This document shows, one piece after another, positions 34,789 through 43,876 of a DNA stretch of 64,000 nt. The stretch spans positions 62,001-126,000 of the forward strand of contig NZ_JAUSSR010000001.1 of the NCBI RefSeq assembly GCF_030812475.1. The letters run 5' to 3'. Source of the stretch: Pseudomonas lini (GTDB lineage Bacteria > Pseudomonadota > Gammaproteobacteria > Pseudomonadales > Pseudomonadaceae). The position numbers and the translations under genes were made by a program. The notes under the pieces were generated by a model. That model did not search any database and was not told where the DNA came from. It saw nothing but the letters and a program-made list of their open reading frames with translations. The stretch's first letter is position 1. Each line of letters starts with the position of its first letter.

Positions 34789-35577
34789 CTATGCGATACG
34801 AAGCGTGCCCGCCAGCTGAGGCGGCAGGGCGTCGACGGCCGCGCGATTGATGCGGCGGTCGCTGTTCAAAGGGATGTCGTAGGTGATGCGCGCGCCATAG
34901 GCGCCAGGGGCGTGCGGGTCGAGGCGGACCTTGTCGAACACCAGCAGGCGCGTGCCGAGGCTGAAGCCTTCGGACAGGTCGTGGGTGACCATGAAAACCG
35001 TCAGCTGTGTCTCGCGCCACAGTTCCAGCAGCAGGCCGTGCATGTCCTTGCGGATACCCGGATCGAGGGCACCAAACGGTTCGTCGAGCAGCAGCACCCG
35101 GGGTTTCATGATCAGCGCCTGGGCGATGGCCAACCGTTGCTGCATGCCGCCGGACAGCTGCGCCGGGTACTTGTCCCGCGAATGGCCGAGGCCGACCTTG
35201 TGCAGCAGCACCGAGGCCTGTTCTCGTGCGTCTTTTTTAGCGCTGCCGAATAACCGCCCCAGCCATGGCGAACGCGGCAGTTCGAGACCGAGGGCCACGT
35301 TGTCCAGCACGCTCAAGTGCGGGAACACCGAATAGCGCTGGAAAACCACGCCACGGCTGGCATCCGGCTCGCCGGCCAGGGCCTGGCCATCGAGCAGAAT
35401 CTCGCCGCGACTGGCGCGTTCCTGGCCGAGCAGCAGGCGCAGGAAGGTCGATTTGCCGCAACCTGACGCGCCGACCAGCGTGCAGAACTCGCCCTCGTTG
35501 ACGTTCAGGTTCAGCCCTTCGAGCACTACCTGATCGGCGTATTGCTGCCAGACATTTTTCACGGTGATGAAGCTCAT
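34789..35577 (-). CDS. ABC transporter ATP-binding protein, guanidine/urea uptake
   Basis: ATPase of 262 residues (NitT/TauT type) with Walker A GASGCGKST, Q-loop FQRYSVFP, signature LSGGMQQR and Walker B VLLLDEPFG. ATG 35577 has a strong GGAGGAG ribosome site at 8 nt. An alternative start at 35622 is in frame and is reached by the chain of overlapping mini-ORFs from the permease stop; it would add MSHEGALNELWRSPR. The C-terminal 60 residues extend beyond a standard domain, as in related urea/guanidine operon ATPases. Confidence 0.9.
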   Translation of the reverse strand: MSFITVKNVWQQYADQVVLEGLNLNVNEGEFCTLVGASGCGKSTFLRLLLGQERASRGEILLDGQALAGEPDASRGVVFQRYSVFPHLSVLDNVALGLELPRSPWLGRLFGSAKKDAREQASVLLHKVGLGHSRDKYPAQLSGGMQQRLAIAQALIMKPRVLLLDEPFGALDPGIRKDMHGLLLELWRETQLTVFMVTHDLSEGFSLGTRLLVFDKVRLDPHAPGAYGARITYDIPLNSDRRINRAAVDALPPQLAGTLRIA

Positions 35578-35607
35578 GCGCGGGCTCCTCCATAACTCAT
35601 TCAGGGC

Positions 35608-35699
35608 ACCTTCGTGGCTCATTTAGAGGCACTTTCGTGGCTCATTTAGTGGCGCCTTCGTGGCTCATTTAGTGGCACCTTCGTGGCTCATTTAGTGGC
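35608..35699 (-). repeat. 23-bp tandem repeat forming coupled mini-ORFs
   Basis: Four 23-bp units (ACCTTCGTGGCTCATTTAGT-GGC on the plus strand, with few changes) plus partial units on both flanks. They repeat the last codons of the permease gene. On the minus strand every unit contains ATGA, where the stop of one frame overlaps the start of the next: mini-ORFs 35665-35691, 35642-35668 and 35619-35645 each encode MSHEG(A/S)(A/T)(T/S)K-like octapeptides, and the fourth start (35622) runs in frame into the ATPase. Confidence 0.93.
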
Positions 35700-36503
35700 A
35701 CCTTCGTGCCAGGGGAACGCCCGTCGGGTCAGGCGCTTGAGGCCCCAATCCATCAGCCAGGCGAGCAGGGTGATCCACACCACGTAGGGCAAGATCACGT
35801 CCATCGCCAGGTAGCGGCGCACAAGGAAAATCCGGTAACCAAGGCCGTCGGTAGAGGCGATGGCTTCGGCGGCAATCAGGAACAGCCAGGCCGAGCCGAG
35901 CATCAGGCGCAGCGAGATCAACAGGCGCGGCAGCAATTGCGGCAGCACCACCCGCAGCATCAAGGTCCAGGTCGAAGCCCCGAGCGTCTGGGCCTTGATC
36001 AGCAATTCGACTGGAATCTCCCGGGCACGCTGTTCCAGATCCCGCGCCAGGCACGGGGTGATGCCGATCACGATCAGCATCACTTTCGACAACTCCCCCA
36101 GTCCGAACACGATGAACAGAATCGGCAGGATCGCCAGCGGCGGCACCATCGACAGCACCGTCAGCAACGGCGACAACGGCGCGCCGAACAGCGGCAGGGT
36201 CCCGGCGACGATACCCAGGCACAGTCCGGCCAACGCGCTGATGCCCAGGCCGATGGCCAGCCGGCGCAGGCTGGAAGCGGTGTCTTGCCAGAGCAGGTAG
36301 TCACCGGTGCGGGTGTCGGCGGTGAACGCCAGGCGTTTCACGGCGTCGGTCATCTGCTCGGCGCTGGGCAGCAGCTTGTCGTTGGGGTTTTCCGTCAGCC
36401 GCTCCGCCGAACCCATGAAATAGGCGAACAGCACCAGGGCGAACGGCAGGATCACCAGCAACAGGCGACTCGGGCGATCCGGGTGGCGATTGATCAGGCG
36501 CAT
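35688..36503 (-). CDS. ABC transporter permease, guanidine/urea uptake
   Basis: Inner-membrane protein of 271 residues with about six helices and the binding-protein-dependent permease EAA-type loop (QTLGASTWTLMLRVVLPQLL). It follows the substrate-binding gene by 15 bp. Its C-terminus (PWHEGATK-stop) is the source of the 23-bp tandem repeat that follows. Confidence 0.9.
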   Translation of the reverse strand: MRLINRHPDRPSRLLLVILPFALVLFAYFMGSAERLTENPNDKLLPSAEQMTDAVKRLAFTADTRTGDYLLWQDTASSLRRLAIGLGISALAGLCLGIVAGTLPLFGAPLSPLLTVLSMVPPLAILPILFIVFGLGELSKVMLIVIGITPCLARDLEQRAREIPVELLIKAQTLGASTWTLMLRVVLPQLLPRLLISLRLMLGSAWLFLIAAEAIASTDGLGYRIFLVRRYLAMDVILPYVVWITLLAWLMDWGLKRLTRRAFPWHEGATK

Positions 36504-36518
36504 GGCCAGTCCTCCTGG

Positions 36519-37586
36519 TTACAGCTTGGCGTCGGCAGCCATCTGCACGAAGGTCGGGTCGAAGCGCAGCTTGAGGTTGTTCTTGTCGCCGCTGGTCACG
36601 CCATTGGCGAAGGCCATGCCGACGGCGCTGGTGTCCTTGGCGCCTTCACCGAGCAAGCCATGCTGGAAGGAAAACTCGGCGACCTTGCGCATGGTTTCCG
36701 GCAGTTGCTTGCTGGTGGCAAACACGAGGGCTTCTTTGGGCGTGGCGAACAATCGGGTGGTGTCGAGTTGCGCCTGGAAACCCGCCAGATCAGTGCCCGA
36801 GGCTTTGGCCATGTGCTCCAGGGCGGCTTTGCCGGCGGCGTTTTTCGCGTTCATCAACTCGACCACTTCGAACCAGGCGCCGGTGAGTGCCTTGCCCAGG
36901 GCCGGGTTGTCTTTGAGGGTGGCGCTGTTGACCACCATCATGTCCATGATTTCGCCGGGGATCTGGCTGGAGTTGAAGACTTCGGTCACCCCTGGCTTGG
37001 CCTTGATGTCCGAGAGCATCGGGTTCCAGGTGGTGACGGCGTTGACCTGGTCGGTGTTGAAGGCGGCCGAGATGTCGGCGTCAGAGGTGTTGACCACTTT
37101 CAGGTCTTTCTCGGTCAGGTCCACCGAATCCAACGCCCGTGCCAGCAGGTAGTGGGACACCGAAAGCTCCACCAGATTGACGTCCATGCCCTTGAGGTCG
37201 CCGACTTTCTTGCCGTCACCCTTGAGCACGATGCCGTCGTTGCCATTGGAGAAGTCGCTGACGATCAATGCAGTGCTATCGACGCCACCGGCCGCCGGAA
37301 TGGTCAGTGCGTCCATGTTGGTCATGGTGCAGCCGTCGAACTGGCCAGCGGTGTACTGGTTGATCGATTCGACGTAATCGTTGAGCTGCACCACATCGAT
37401 CTGGATGCCATATTTTTTCGCCCACTTGTCGACGATGCCCTGGCTGCCAGCGTATTCCCAGGGCATCCAGCCGGCGTAGATGGTCCAGCAGACGCTGAAG
37501 TGGTCTTTCTGGGCGGCCTGGGACGAGAAGCTCACACAGGCTGCGAAGGCAGTGGCGAGCAGGGCGGGTAATCGAAGTCGGGACAT
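36519..37586 (-). CDS. ABC transporter substrate-binding protein, guanidine/urea type
   Basis: Periplasmic binding protein of 355 residues with a signal peptide (about 1-24, SSQA-AQ) and the NitT/TauT/SsuA-like fold (WTIYAGWMPWEYAGSQGIVD, AGQFDGCTMTNMDALTIPAA). It belongs to the group annotated as putative urea ABC binding proteins next to urea carboxylase. It is the first gene after the guanidine-I riboswitch, so guanidine is the likelier ligand. CTGGAGAACC provides the ribosome site. Confidence 0.9.
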   Translation of the reverse strand: MSRLRLPALLATAFAACVSFSSQAAQKDHFSVCWTIYAGWMPWEYAGSQGIVDKWAKKYGIQIDVVQLNDYVESINQYTAGQFDGCTMTNMDALTIPAAGGVDSTALIVSDFSNGNDGIVLKGDGKKVGDLKGMDVNLVELSVSHYLLARALDSVDLTEKDLKVVNTSDADISAAFNTDQVNAVTTWNPMLSDIKAKPGVTEVFNSSQIPGEIMDMMVVNSATLKDNPALGKALTGAWFEVVELMNAKNAAGKAALEHMAKASGTDLAGFQAQLDTTRLFATPKEALVFATSKQLPETMRKVAEFSFQHGLLGEGAKDTSAVGMAFANGVTSGDKNNLKLRFDPTFVQMAADAKL

Positions 37587-37644
37587 AGGATGGTTCTCCA
37601 GTTGATCAAGGGCGGGCAGGAGTCAACGCGGCACCGTGAACGGT

Positions 37645-37740
37645 GGCTTGTCTCCCGGGCTTTTGTCCCGCCGTGTAACCTCAACTGGAGGTCGCCAACT
37701 CTCGGACCAGCCACTCGCCTTAGCGAGCCGGAACCCTAGT
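37645..37740 (-). promoter_or_regulatory. Guanidine-I (ykkC) riboswitch
   Basis: The minus strand carries the family's conserved blocks in order: CTAGGGTTCCG, GGTCCGAGAG, ACACGGCGGGACAAAAGCCC and GGGAGA, with a variable GGCTCGC/GCGAG stem between the first two. Guanidine binding switches on downstream genes. A possible expression platform is the downstream CCGCCC-type segment (around 37609-37617), which could pair with GGCGGGA of the aptamer; that part is inference. Confidence 0.95.
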
Positions 37741-37950
37741 CAGCCATTGCAAATTGTGGTGCCGCGAACCTGTGATGACTCCTGCACGTCTTTGCTAAAG
37801 CGAGAGCCGTGCCAAGTCGCCCGGAGCGCTCTAGATCGCAGGAAACAGCAACAGGCGTTGTAGGAAAGAGAGGAGTATTGCCTTGTGATGGTGCGTGAGT
37901 GCACTGCAATGGAACGTGTTGGCCGCTGATCTGAAGGTTACTGATCGGCG

Positions 37951-38000
37951 GCCATGGTCCGCATTATTATCGGGGTGGCTATCACCGCTGGCACCATTAA
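37951..38000 (+). pseudogene. Possible 3' remnant of a His/Gly/Tyr-rich gene
   Basis: In one frame GGHGPHYYRGGYHRWHH-stop is encoded with no start and a stop just upstream. The composition recalls small His/Tyr-rich exported proteins and the neighbouring lipoprotein. The rest of the 580-bp gap between the guanidine operon and that lipoprotein holds only the riboswitch; I see no other gene. Confidence 0.25.
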
Positions 38001-38166
38001 CCAGCAGGCGAATAATGAAGAACCTTTCATCGGCTACTTGTTTCAATGTGTTTCACAAACGCACCAGATTTCAAATTCGATGTCTGATCTCTCGACAGTC
38101 ACCGAATAATTGACTGTCGCCTGCCAGCGTCGCTGGTATGGCTCACTCGCGGTCCAGGAGGCCGCC

Positions 38167-38640
38167 ATGCTCTGTCGAAAACAGCTCCGCCAGATTCTGC
38201 TGATTGCTCTATCGGGATTGTCTCTTGGTGCGTGCGTACCCTATTCCGATGGAGGAGCCAGCTACTACCGGTCCGAGGTCTACACATCCCCTGCGCCCTA
38301 TTACTCCGGGGGCGGGCCTTACTATTCCAACGGCGGTTATTACACGGCGCCGCGCCGGTATTATTCGCCGCCTGCACGGTACTATCAGCCAACGCCGCGG
38401 TATTACCACCAGCCGCGGGTGTATCAGCCAGCACCGCGTTATTACCAGTCGGCGCCACGAGCCGACTACCGGGCTCATCAGAGTCGCAGTTGGGATGGGC
38501 ACAGCCGCGGCGGTTGGGATGGCCGTAACCGTAGCGGTCGGGACAACGACAATCGCAGCCATGGCGGGCGCGACAACCGTGGCGGAAGAGGCGACCACAA
38601 TGGTCGCGGTGATCACGATGGCCGAGGTGGCCACCGTTAA
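38167..38640 (+). CDS. Tyr/Gly/Arg-rich lipoprotein
   Basis: Product of 157 residues: lipobox LSLGAC (Cys22), then a low-complexity Tyr/Pro region of about 80 residues with repeated RYY-x-(P/S)-x-P motifs (PRYYSPPARYYQPTPRYYHQ), then a Gly/Arg/Asp/His-rich tail. ATG 38167 is preceded by CAGGAGG. The composition suggests a disordered surface or outer-membrane anchored protein; function unknown. Confidence 0.75.
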   Translation: MLCRKQLRQILLIALSGLSLGACVPYSDGGASYYRSEVYTSPAPYYSGGGPYYSNGGYYTAPRRYYSPPARYYQPTPRYYHQPRVYQPAPRYYQSAPRADYRAHQSRSWDGHSRGGWDGRNRSGRDNDNRSHGGRDNRGGRGDHNGRGDHDGRGGHR

Positions 38641-38659
38641 CAGGCGTTAAACGCAATCA

Positions 38660-38750
38660 CTGTGGGGGCGGGCTTGCTCGCGAAGGCGGAGTGTCAGCCA
38701 GCAGTAATGTTGACTGACACTCCCTCTTCGCGAGCAAGCCCGCTCCCACA
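38660..38750. repeat. REPIN
   Basis: TGTGGGGGCGGGCTTGCTCG and its inverted counterpart (CGAGCAAGCCCGCTCCCACA, ending 38750) flank a spacer with its own AGTGTCAG/CTGACACT pairing. It lies between convergent genes. Confidence 0.9.
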
Positions 38751-38765
38751 TTTGGTTCGGCGTTC

Positions 38766-39869
38766 CTAGAGGTCTGCCAGCGGATGCCGACCTTCCCATG
38801 CCTTGTGAAAATGCGCTTCCACCACCGCATCAGGCACATTGTTAATGTCCGGCCAGTGCCAGTGCGGCTTCTGATCCTTATCGATCAACCGCGCCCGCAC
38901 CCCTTCGCTGAACTCTGGATGACGACAGCAATTGAGGCTCATGGTGTATTCCATCTGAAAGACCTGAGCCAGGGACATGTGCCGGGCGCGGGCGATCTGT
39001 TCCCACACCAGATGAGCGGTCACGGGCGAGCCTTCACTCATGGTTTTCGCTGCGCGACTGAGTAGCAGGTCGGTGCTGTCGCGCTGCAAACCGATGGCTT
39101 TCCAGGCGCAGCACACGTCACTGACGTCCAGCAACTCGTCAATTTGCTGGCGACGCGGCAACCATTGGGCTTCGGGCATCTGCGCGACCGCTTCCTGCTG
39201 CAAGGCCTTGAGCAGACTGTTGAGTTGCATGGCCGTCTGTTCCTGCCAGTTCAACTGCAGCAAGCGTTCAAACAGTTCTTCCTGCTGTTCGTCGAGCAGG
39301 AAACGGTCCGCCAGGTCCAGGTCGATCGCATCGCGACCGTTCATCTGAGCGCCGGTCAGGCCGAGAAACAAACCCAGCTTGCCGGGCAGCCGCGACAGGA
39401 ACCAACTGGCGCCGACATCCGGGTACAGGCCGATGCTGATTTCAGGCATCGCCAGGCGGCTGCTCGGCGTGACGATCCGGATACTCGCCCCTTGCAACAG
39501 CCCCATGCCGCCGCCAAGGACGTAGCCATGGCCCCAGCAGATCAGTGGTTTGGGGTAGGTGTGCAGCATGTAGTCCAGGCGATATTCCGCCGCAAAGAAG
39601 TGCGCAGCCAGGGGCGGCACTTCTCCCGGGTGAGCACGACACGCCTCCACCAGGCTGCGGACCTCGCCCCCGGCACAAAAAGCCTTGGTGCCGTTACCAC
39701 GCAACACGACACAGACGATTTGCGGTTCCTTGGCCCAGGCCTCCAGTTGATCGCGCAGGGCGTTTATCATGGGCAGGGACAGGGCGTTGAGGGACTTTTC
39801 GGCATCCAGGCTGGCAACGCCGATGCGTGCGCCGTCGGTGCCGGTGAGTTCTTCGAAGTGCAGATTCAT
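38766..39869 (-). CDS. Enoyl-CoA hydratase/isomerase family, 3-hydroxyisobutyryl-CoA hydrolase-like
   Basis: Crotonase-fold protein of 367 residues. The oxyanion-hole segments GNGTKAFCAGGEVRSLVEA and WGHGYVLGGGMGLLQGAS and the longer helical C-terminus match the HIBYL-CoA hydrolase branch (valine breakdown) rather than short hydratases. There are no valine genes next to it, so the substrate is uncertain. Divergent from ung. Confidence 0.85.
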   Translation of the reverse strand: MNLHFEELTGTDGARIGVASLDAEKSLNALSLPMINALRDQLEAWAKEPQIVCVVLRGNGTKAFCAGGEVRSLVEACRAHPGEVPPLAAHFFAAEYRLDYMLHTYPKPLICWGHGYVLGGGMGLLQGASIRIVTPSSRLAMPEISIGLYPDVGASWFLSRLPGKLGLFLGLTGAQMNGRDAIDLDLADRFLLDEQQEELFERLLQLNWQEQTAMQLNSLLKALQQEAVAQMPEAQWLPRRQQIDELLDVSDVCCAWKAIGLQRDSTDLLLSRAAKTMSEGSPVTAHLVWEQIARARHMSLAQVFQMEYTMSLNCCRHPEFSEGVRARLIDKDQKPHWHWPDINNVPDAVVEAHFHKAWEGRHPLADL

Positions 39870-40001
39870 CGTGACCTCGATCGGGAATTTGAGCGTTCAG
39901 TATGATCGCTGTTCAGGAAAGTGCCGGATCTGTGTCAGATCAATTGACAAGCATGGTCAGCTTTCCTAGGGTTCGCCCCATTGTTTTTGCCGGATGTAAC
40001 C

Positions 40002-40694
40002 ATGACTGCTGACGACCGTATCAAACTCGAACCGAGCTGGAAGGAGGCACTGCGTGCTGAATTCGACCAGCCTTACATGGCAGAGTTGCGCAACTTCCTG
40101 CAACAGGAGCGCGCGGCGGGCAAGGAGATCTATCCGCCGGGCCCGATGATTTTCAACGCACTCAACTCGACGCCGCTGGACAAGGTCAAGGTGGTCATCC
40201 TCGGCCAGGACCCCTATCACGGCCCGGGCCAGGCCCACGGCCTGTGCTTCTCGGTGCAACCGGGCGTGCCGGCGCCGCCGTCGCTGGTGAACATCTATAA
40301 AGAGTTGAAGCGCGACCTGAACATCGATATCCCGAGCCACGGCTGCCTGCAAAGCTGGGCCGACCAGGGGGTGCTGATGATCAACACCACCATGACGGTG
40401 GAACGCGCCACCGCCAATGCGCACAAGGACAGGGGCTGGCAGTTTTTCACGGATCGAATCATTCAAGTGGTCAGTGAACAGCAACCGCATCTGGTGTTCA
40501 TGCTGTGGGGTGCTCATGCCCAGAGCAAGCAGAAGCTGATCGATGCGACCAAGCATCTGGTGCTGACCTCGGTGCATCCGTCACCGTTGTCCGCTTATCG
40601 CGGTTTTCTTGGATGCGGGCACTTCAGCCGGGCCAACAAGTTTCTGGAGCAGAATGGCGAGATGCCGATCGAGTGGCGGTTGCCGCCCATTTGA
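40002..40694 (+). CDS. ung: Uracil-DNA glycosylase
   Basis: Removes uracil from DNA in base-excision repair. The 230-residue product has the water-activating motif [13 protein letters not shown] (Asp70, His73) and the DNA-intercalation loop [11 protein letters not shown] of family 1 UDG. ATG 40002 matches the family start ([14 protein letters not shown]); an upstream in-frame ATG at 39981 is unlikely. Confidence 0.96.
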   Translation: MTADDRIKLEPSWKEALRAEFDQPYMAELRNFLQQERAAGKEIYPPGPMIFNALNSTPLDKVKVVILGQDPYHGPGQAHGLCFSVQPGVPAPPSLVNIYKELKRDLNIDIPSHGCLQSWADQGVLMINTTMTVERATANAHKDRGWQFFTDRIIQVVSEQQPHLVFMLWGAHAQSKQKLIDATKHLVLTSVHPSPLSAYRGFLGCGHFSRANKFLEQNGEMPIEWRLPPI

Positions 40695-40737
40695 CGCGTG
40701 ACCGCGCTGGCCCCTTCGCGGCGGTGCGGCGATCCGA

Positions 40738-40796
40738 CAAGCCCGCTCCCACAGGGGTCGCGGCGGTCTTTGTGGGAGCGGGCTTGCCCGCGATGA
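40738..40796. repeat. REP pair
   Basis: CAAGCCCGCTCCCACAGGGG followed by inverted TGTGGGAGCGGGCTTGCCCGCGATGA, in the gap between the convergent ung and AbrB-family genes; a third degenerate copy is near 40706-40722. Confidence 0.85.
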
Positions 40797-40810
40797 AGAC
40801 GACCCGGTCT

Positions 40811-41851
40811 TCAGTCCGGCTCCGGTTCCCGGTCCCAATATTTGAACAACGGCTCCGCCAGAAACAACACAAACAACAACCGCATCACCTGCATCGCCGT
40901 TACCAACGGCACCGACAGTTGCAGGGTTTCAGCGGTGAGGCTCATCTCCGCAATCCCGCCGGGCATCATGCCCAAGGTCAGCGAGCGCAGATCCAGATGG
41001 GTCAGCGCACTCAGCCCCAGCGCCGCCAGCGTTGCGATCAACATGGTCAACACAGTGCCGATCAACGTCCGGCCCATGAACGACGGTGCGCGACGGAAAA
41101 ACTGCCGATTGAAGTGACACCCCAACCCGCTGCCGATCAGCCATTGACCGATCTGGCTGCCGCCATTGGGCAGGCCGATGTGCAGGTCCCAGCCGATGCT
41201 CACCGCCGCGCTGACCAGCAATGGCCCGAACAGCCATGGATTGGGTTGCCGAAGACGCTCCCACAGCCACGCCGCCCCTGCGCCTGCCGGAAACAACAGG
41301 GCCAGCCACCGCCAGTCGACGGCGCTCGGATGGAACACCGGCGCACCGTCGCCAAGCAAATACTTGAACGCAGCCGGCACGCACAGCACCACCACCAACA
41401 CCCGCAAGCTTTGCCCCGCCGCGACGCGACTAAGCACCGCGCCATTACGCGCGCCGAGGTTGACCATCTCCCCGGAGCCGCCGGGCATGCTGGAAAAGAA
41501 CGCCGTGGCACGGTCCTCGCCGGTGCGCCGCATCAACCAGACCCCGACCACGGCCGACAGGCTGGTGATCAACGCACCGAAGAAGATCAAGCCGAAGTGA
41601 CTCAGCACTTGCTCCATCACCACCGGGGTGAAGTGCAGGCCGATACCGATACCGATGATCCACTGGCCGACCTTGCGTCCGCCAGGGATTTCCGCCAATT
41701 GCCAAGGGGTCAGGCACCGCACCAGGATGATCGCCAGCAACGAGCCGACCATCCACGGCAACGGCCAGCCGATCTGGCTGGCGAGGTAACCGCCCAGCAG
41801 ACCGACCAGCGGGGTTCCCCACCAGGCTTTGAACGGAATTCGATCAGACAT
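40811..41851 (-). CDS. AbrB family membrane transporter
   Basis: Membrane protein of 346 residues with two homologous halves (each with a GGSQ/SGEM-type loop: SSMPGGSGEMVNLGA and MMPGGIAEMSLTAE) of the AbrB/'putative ammonia monooxygenase' family, now thought to be transporters. It overlaps the tctA stop by 8 bp, so it is coupled to the tricarboxylate transporter. Its substrate is unknown; a link with organic acids is inferred from context. Confidence 0.85.
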   Translation of the reverse strand: MSDRIPFKAWWGTPLVGLLGGYLASQIGWPLPWMVGSLLAIILVRCLTPWQLAEIPGGRKVGQWIIGIGIGLHFTPVVMEQVLSHFGLIFFGALITSLSAVVGVWLMRRTGEDRATAFFSSMPGGSGEMVNLGARNGAVLSRVAAGQSLRVLVVVLCVPAAFKYLLGDGAPVFHPSAVDWRWLALLFPAGAGAAWLWERLRQPNPWLFGPLLVSAAVSIGWDLHIGLPNGGSQIGQWLIGSGLGCHFNRQFFRRAPSFMGRTLIGTVLTMLIATLAALGLSALTHLDLRSLTLGMMPGGIAEMSLTAETLQLSVPLVTAMQVMRLLFVLFLAEPLFKYWDREPEPD

Positions 41852-43358
41852 CGGCGAGCGCGCGCCGGGCGACCGAACGCTTGCGCCAGATCCGCAGCAG
41901 CGGCATCAACAGCATCAATGCGGTCAATATCCAGACGCCGAAGGTGATCGGGCTTGACCAGAGGATTTCCAGTGCACCGTTGGAAATCGACAGCGCGCGC
42001 CGCAGGTTCTGTTCCATCAGGCCGCCGAGGATGAAGCCCAGCAGCACGGGCGACAACGGGAAGTCCAGCTTGCGCAGGATGTAGCCGAAGATGCCGATGC
42101 CGATCATCAGGAACAGGTCGAAGGTGGTGGCATGCACCGCGTAGACGCCGATCCCGGTGATGATGGCGATGACCGGCACCAGCGCCCAGTTCGGCACCGC
42201 GAGGATGCGCGTGAAAATGCGGATCATCGGGATGTTGAGGATCACCAGCATGATGTTGGCGACGAACAACGAAGCGATCAGGCCCCACACGATGTCCGGT
42301 TGCTGTTGGAACAGCAGCGGGCCGGGCGTGATGTTGTACAGCGACAGCGCGCCGATCATCACGGCCGTGGTGCCCGAACCCGGAACACCCAGGGTCAGCA
42401 TCGGTACCAGGGCGCCGCACGCCGAAGCGCCGATGGCGGTTTCCGGTGCCGCGAGGCCACGCATGTCACCCTGGCCGAAGGTACCCTTGGCGCCAGCGAT
42501 GCGTTTCTCTGTCATGTAGGCCACGGCACTGGCCAATGTCGCGCCAGCCCCCGGCAGCACGCCCATGATGAAACCCAGCAGACCGCATCGGATGTTCACC
42601 ACGAACACCGACGACGCTTCCTTGAAGTTGAACATCATCCGCCCGGTGGCTTTCACCGCTTCCTGGCCGCGATGGGTTTTTTCCAGCAGCAGCAGGATTT
42701 CGCTGATGGAGAACAGGCCCAGCACCAGCACCACGAACTGAATGCCGTCAGTCAGATGGATGTTGTCCCCGGTGAATCGGTACACGCCGCTGTTGGCATC
42801 GATGCCGACGGTCGACAGAAACAGCCCGATCAACGCCGCGATAAAGGTCTTCAGCGGTCGATCACCGGCCATGCCGCCCAGGCAGACGATCGCGAACACC
42901 ATCAGCACGAAGTATTCCGCCGGCCCGAAGGCAATCGCCCATTTCGCCAGCAGCGGGGCGAACAGCACCATGCCGCAGGTGGCGATGAACGCGCCGATGA
43001 ACGAACTCCAGGCCGACAGCGACAATGCCACACCGGCCAGGCCTTTGCGGGCCATCGGGTAACCGTCGAGGGTGGTCATCACGGTTGAGGCTTCGCCCGG
43101 GATGTTCAGCAGAATCGAGCTGATCCGGCCGCCGTATTCGCAGCCCAGGTACACTGCTGCCAGCAGGATCAGCGCTGATTCCGGTGGCAGACCCAGGGCG
43201 AAGGCGATAGGTATCAACAACGCCACGCCATTGATCGGGCCCAGGCCTGGCAACAGGCCAACGACGGTGCCGATCAGGGTGCCGCAGAGCGCGGTCACCA
43301 GGTTGTACGGGCTCAGCGCGACGCCGAAGCCCTGGCCCAAATAGCCGAAAGTATCCAT
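41844..43358 (-). CDS. tctA: Tripartite tricarboxylate transporter large permease TctA
   Basis: Main membrane subunit of a TTT secondary transporter for citrate-like acids. The 504-residue product has about eleven helices and the family segments GLLPGLGPINGVALLIPIAF, CEYGGRISSILLNIPGE and GVPGSGTTAVMIGAL. It starts just after the tctB stop. Confidence 0.95.
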   Translation of the reverse strand: MDTFGYLGQGFGVALSPYNLVTALCGTLIGTVVGLLPGLGPINGVALLIPIAFALGLPPESALILLAAVYLGCEYGGRISSILLNIPGEASTVMTTLDGYPMARKGLAGVALSLSAWSSFIGAFIATCGMVLFAPLLAKWAIAFGPAEYFVLMVFAIVCLGGMAGDRPLKTFIAALIGLFLSTVGIDANSGVYRFTGDNIHLTDGIQFVVLVLGLFSISEILLLLEKTHRGQEAVKATGRMMFNFKEASSVFVVNIRCGLLGFIMGVLPGAGATLASAVAYMTEKRIAGAKGTFGQGDMRGLAAPETAIGASACGALVPMLTLGVPGSGTTAVMIGALSLYNITPGPLLFQQQPDIVWGLIASLFVANIMLVILNIPMIRIFTRILAVPNWALVPVIAIITGIGVYAVHATTFDLFLMIGIGIFGYILRKLDFPLSPVLLGFILGGLMEQNLRRALSISNGALEILWSSPITFGVWILTALMLLMPLLRIWRKRSVARRALADV

Positions 43359-43359
43359 A

Positions 43360-43818
43360 TCAGTTCTCCAGGACGTCGAGCAGGCCCAGGGGCAGCGGCA
43401 CGTCCATCAACTTGTCGAACAGCAGGTAAAGACCAATGCTCATCAGCGTAGTCACGATGATGCTCGGTCCCCAGCGCCCCCCGTACAGGCGCGCCATCGG
43501 AATGCCGATCAGGATGCTGCTGAGAATGAAGCCCAGCGGTTCGAACAGCCCGGCGAAGATCAGCAGCAGGACGACGCAGATACCGATCTTGTTCAGGGTT
43601 TCGCGATCGAGCCTGGGATCATCGTCGCTGTGCACGATAGGCGTCGGGCGAAACACCATGTACAGCAGGCCAAGCCCCATCAGGCCAAGCATCAGCAGCG
43701 GAAAGGCCCGGGGGCCCACCGGTTCGTAGGAAAAAGCCGCCTGATACGGCCACGCCATCAATGCCAGGCCGATACAGGCCAGCAACAGCACCGAAGCGAA
43801 AATGCGTTGTACGAGCAT
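43360..43818 (-). CDS. tctB: Tripartite tricarboxylate transporter small permease TctB
   Basis: Small membrane subunit of 152 residues with four helices and the typical GPRAFPLLMLGLMGLGLLYM segment of the TctB family. It lies 58 bp after tctC and 1 bp before tctA. Confidence 0.92.
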   Translation of the reverse strand: MLVQRIFASVLLLACIGLALMAWPYQAAFSYEPVGPRAFPLLMLGLMGLGLLYMVFRPTPIVHSDDDPRLDRETLNKIGICVVLLLIFAGLFEPLGFILSSILIGIPMARLYGGRWGPSIIVTTLMSIGLYLLFDKLMDVPLPLGLLDVLEN

Positions 43819-43876
43819 GAGAAACTCCTGGGCCGCGGCCCCGAGAACCGGGGCCGCAACCGCTAGACAGAGGCGA

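Noticed and set aside
35608..35699. Possible CRISPR-like array
   Set aside because: Units are contiguous without spacers and derive from the permease gene end; no cas gene nearby.
37831..38046. 71-codon minus-strand frame between the riboswitch and the lipoprotein gene
   Set aside because: No ribosome site, no motif, and it overlaps the possible plus-strand gene remnant.
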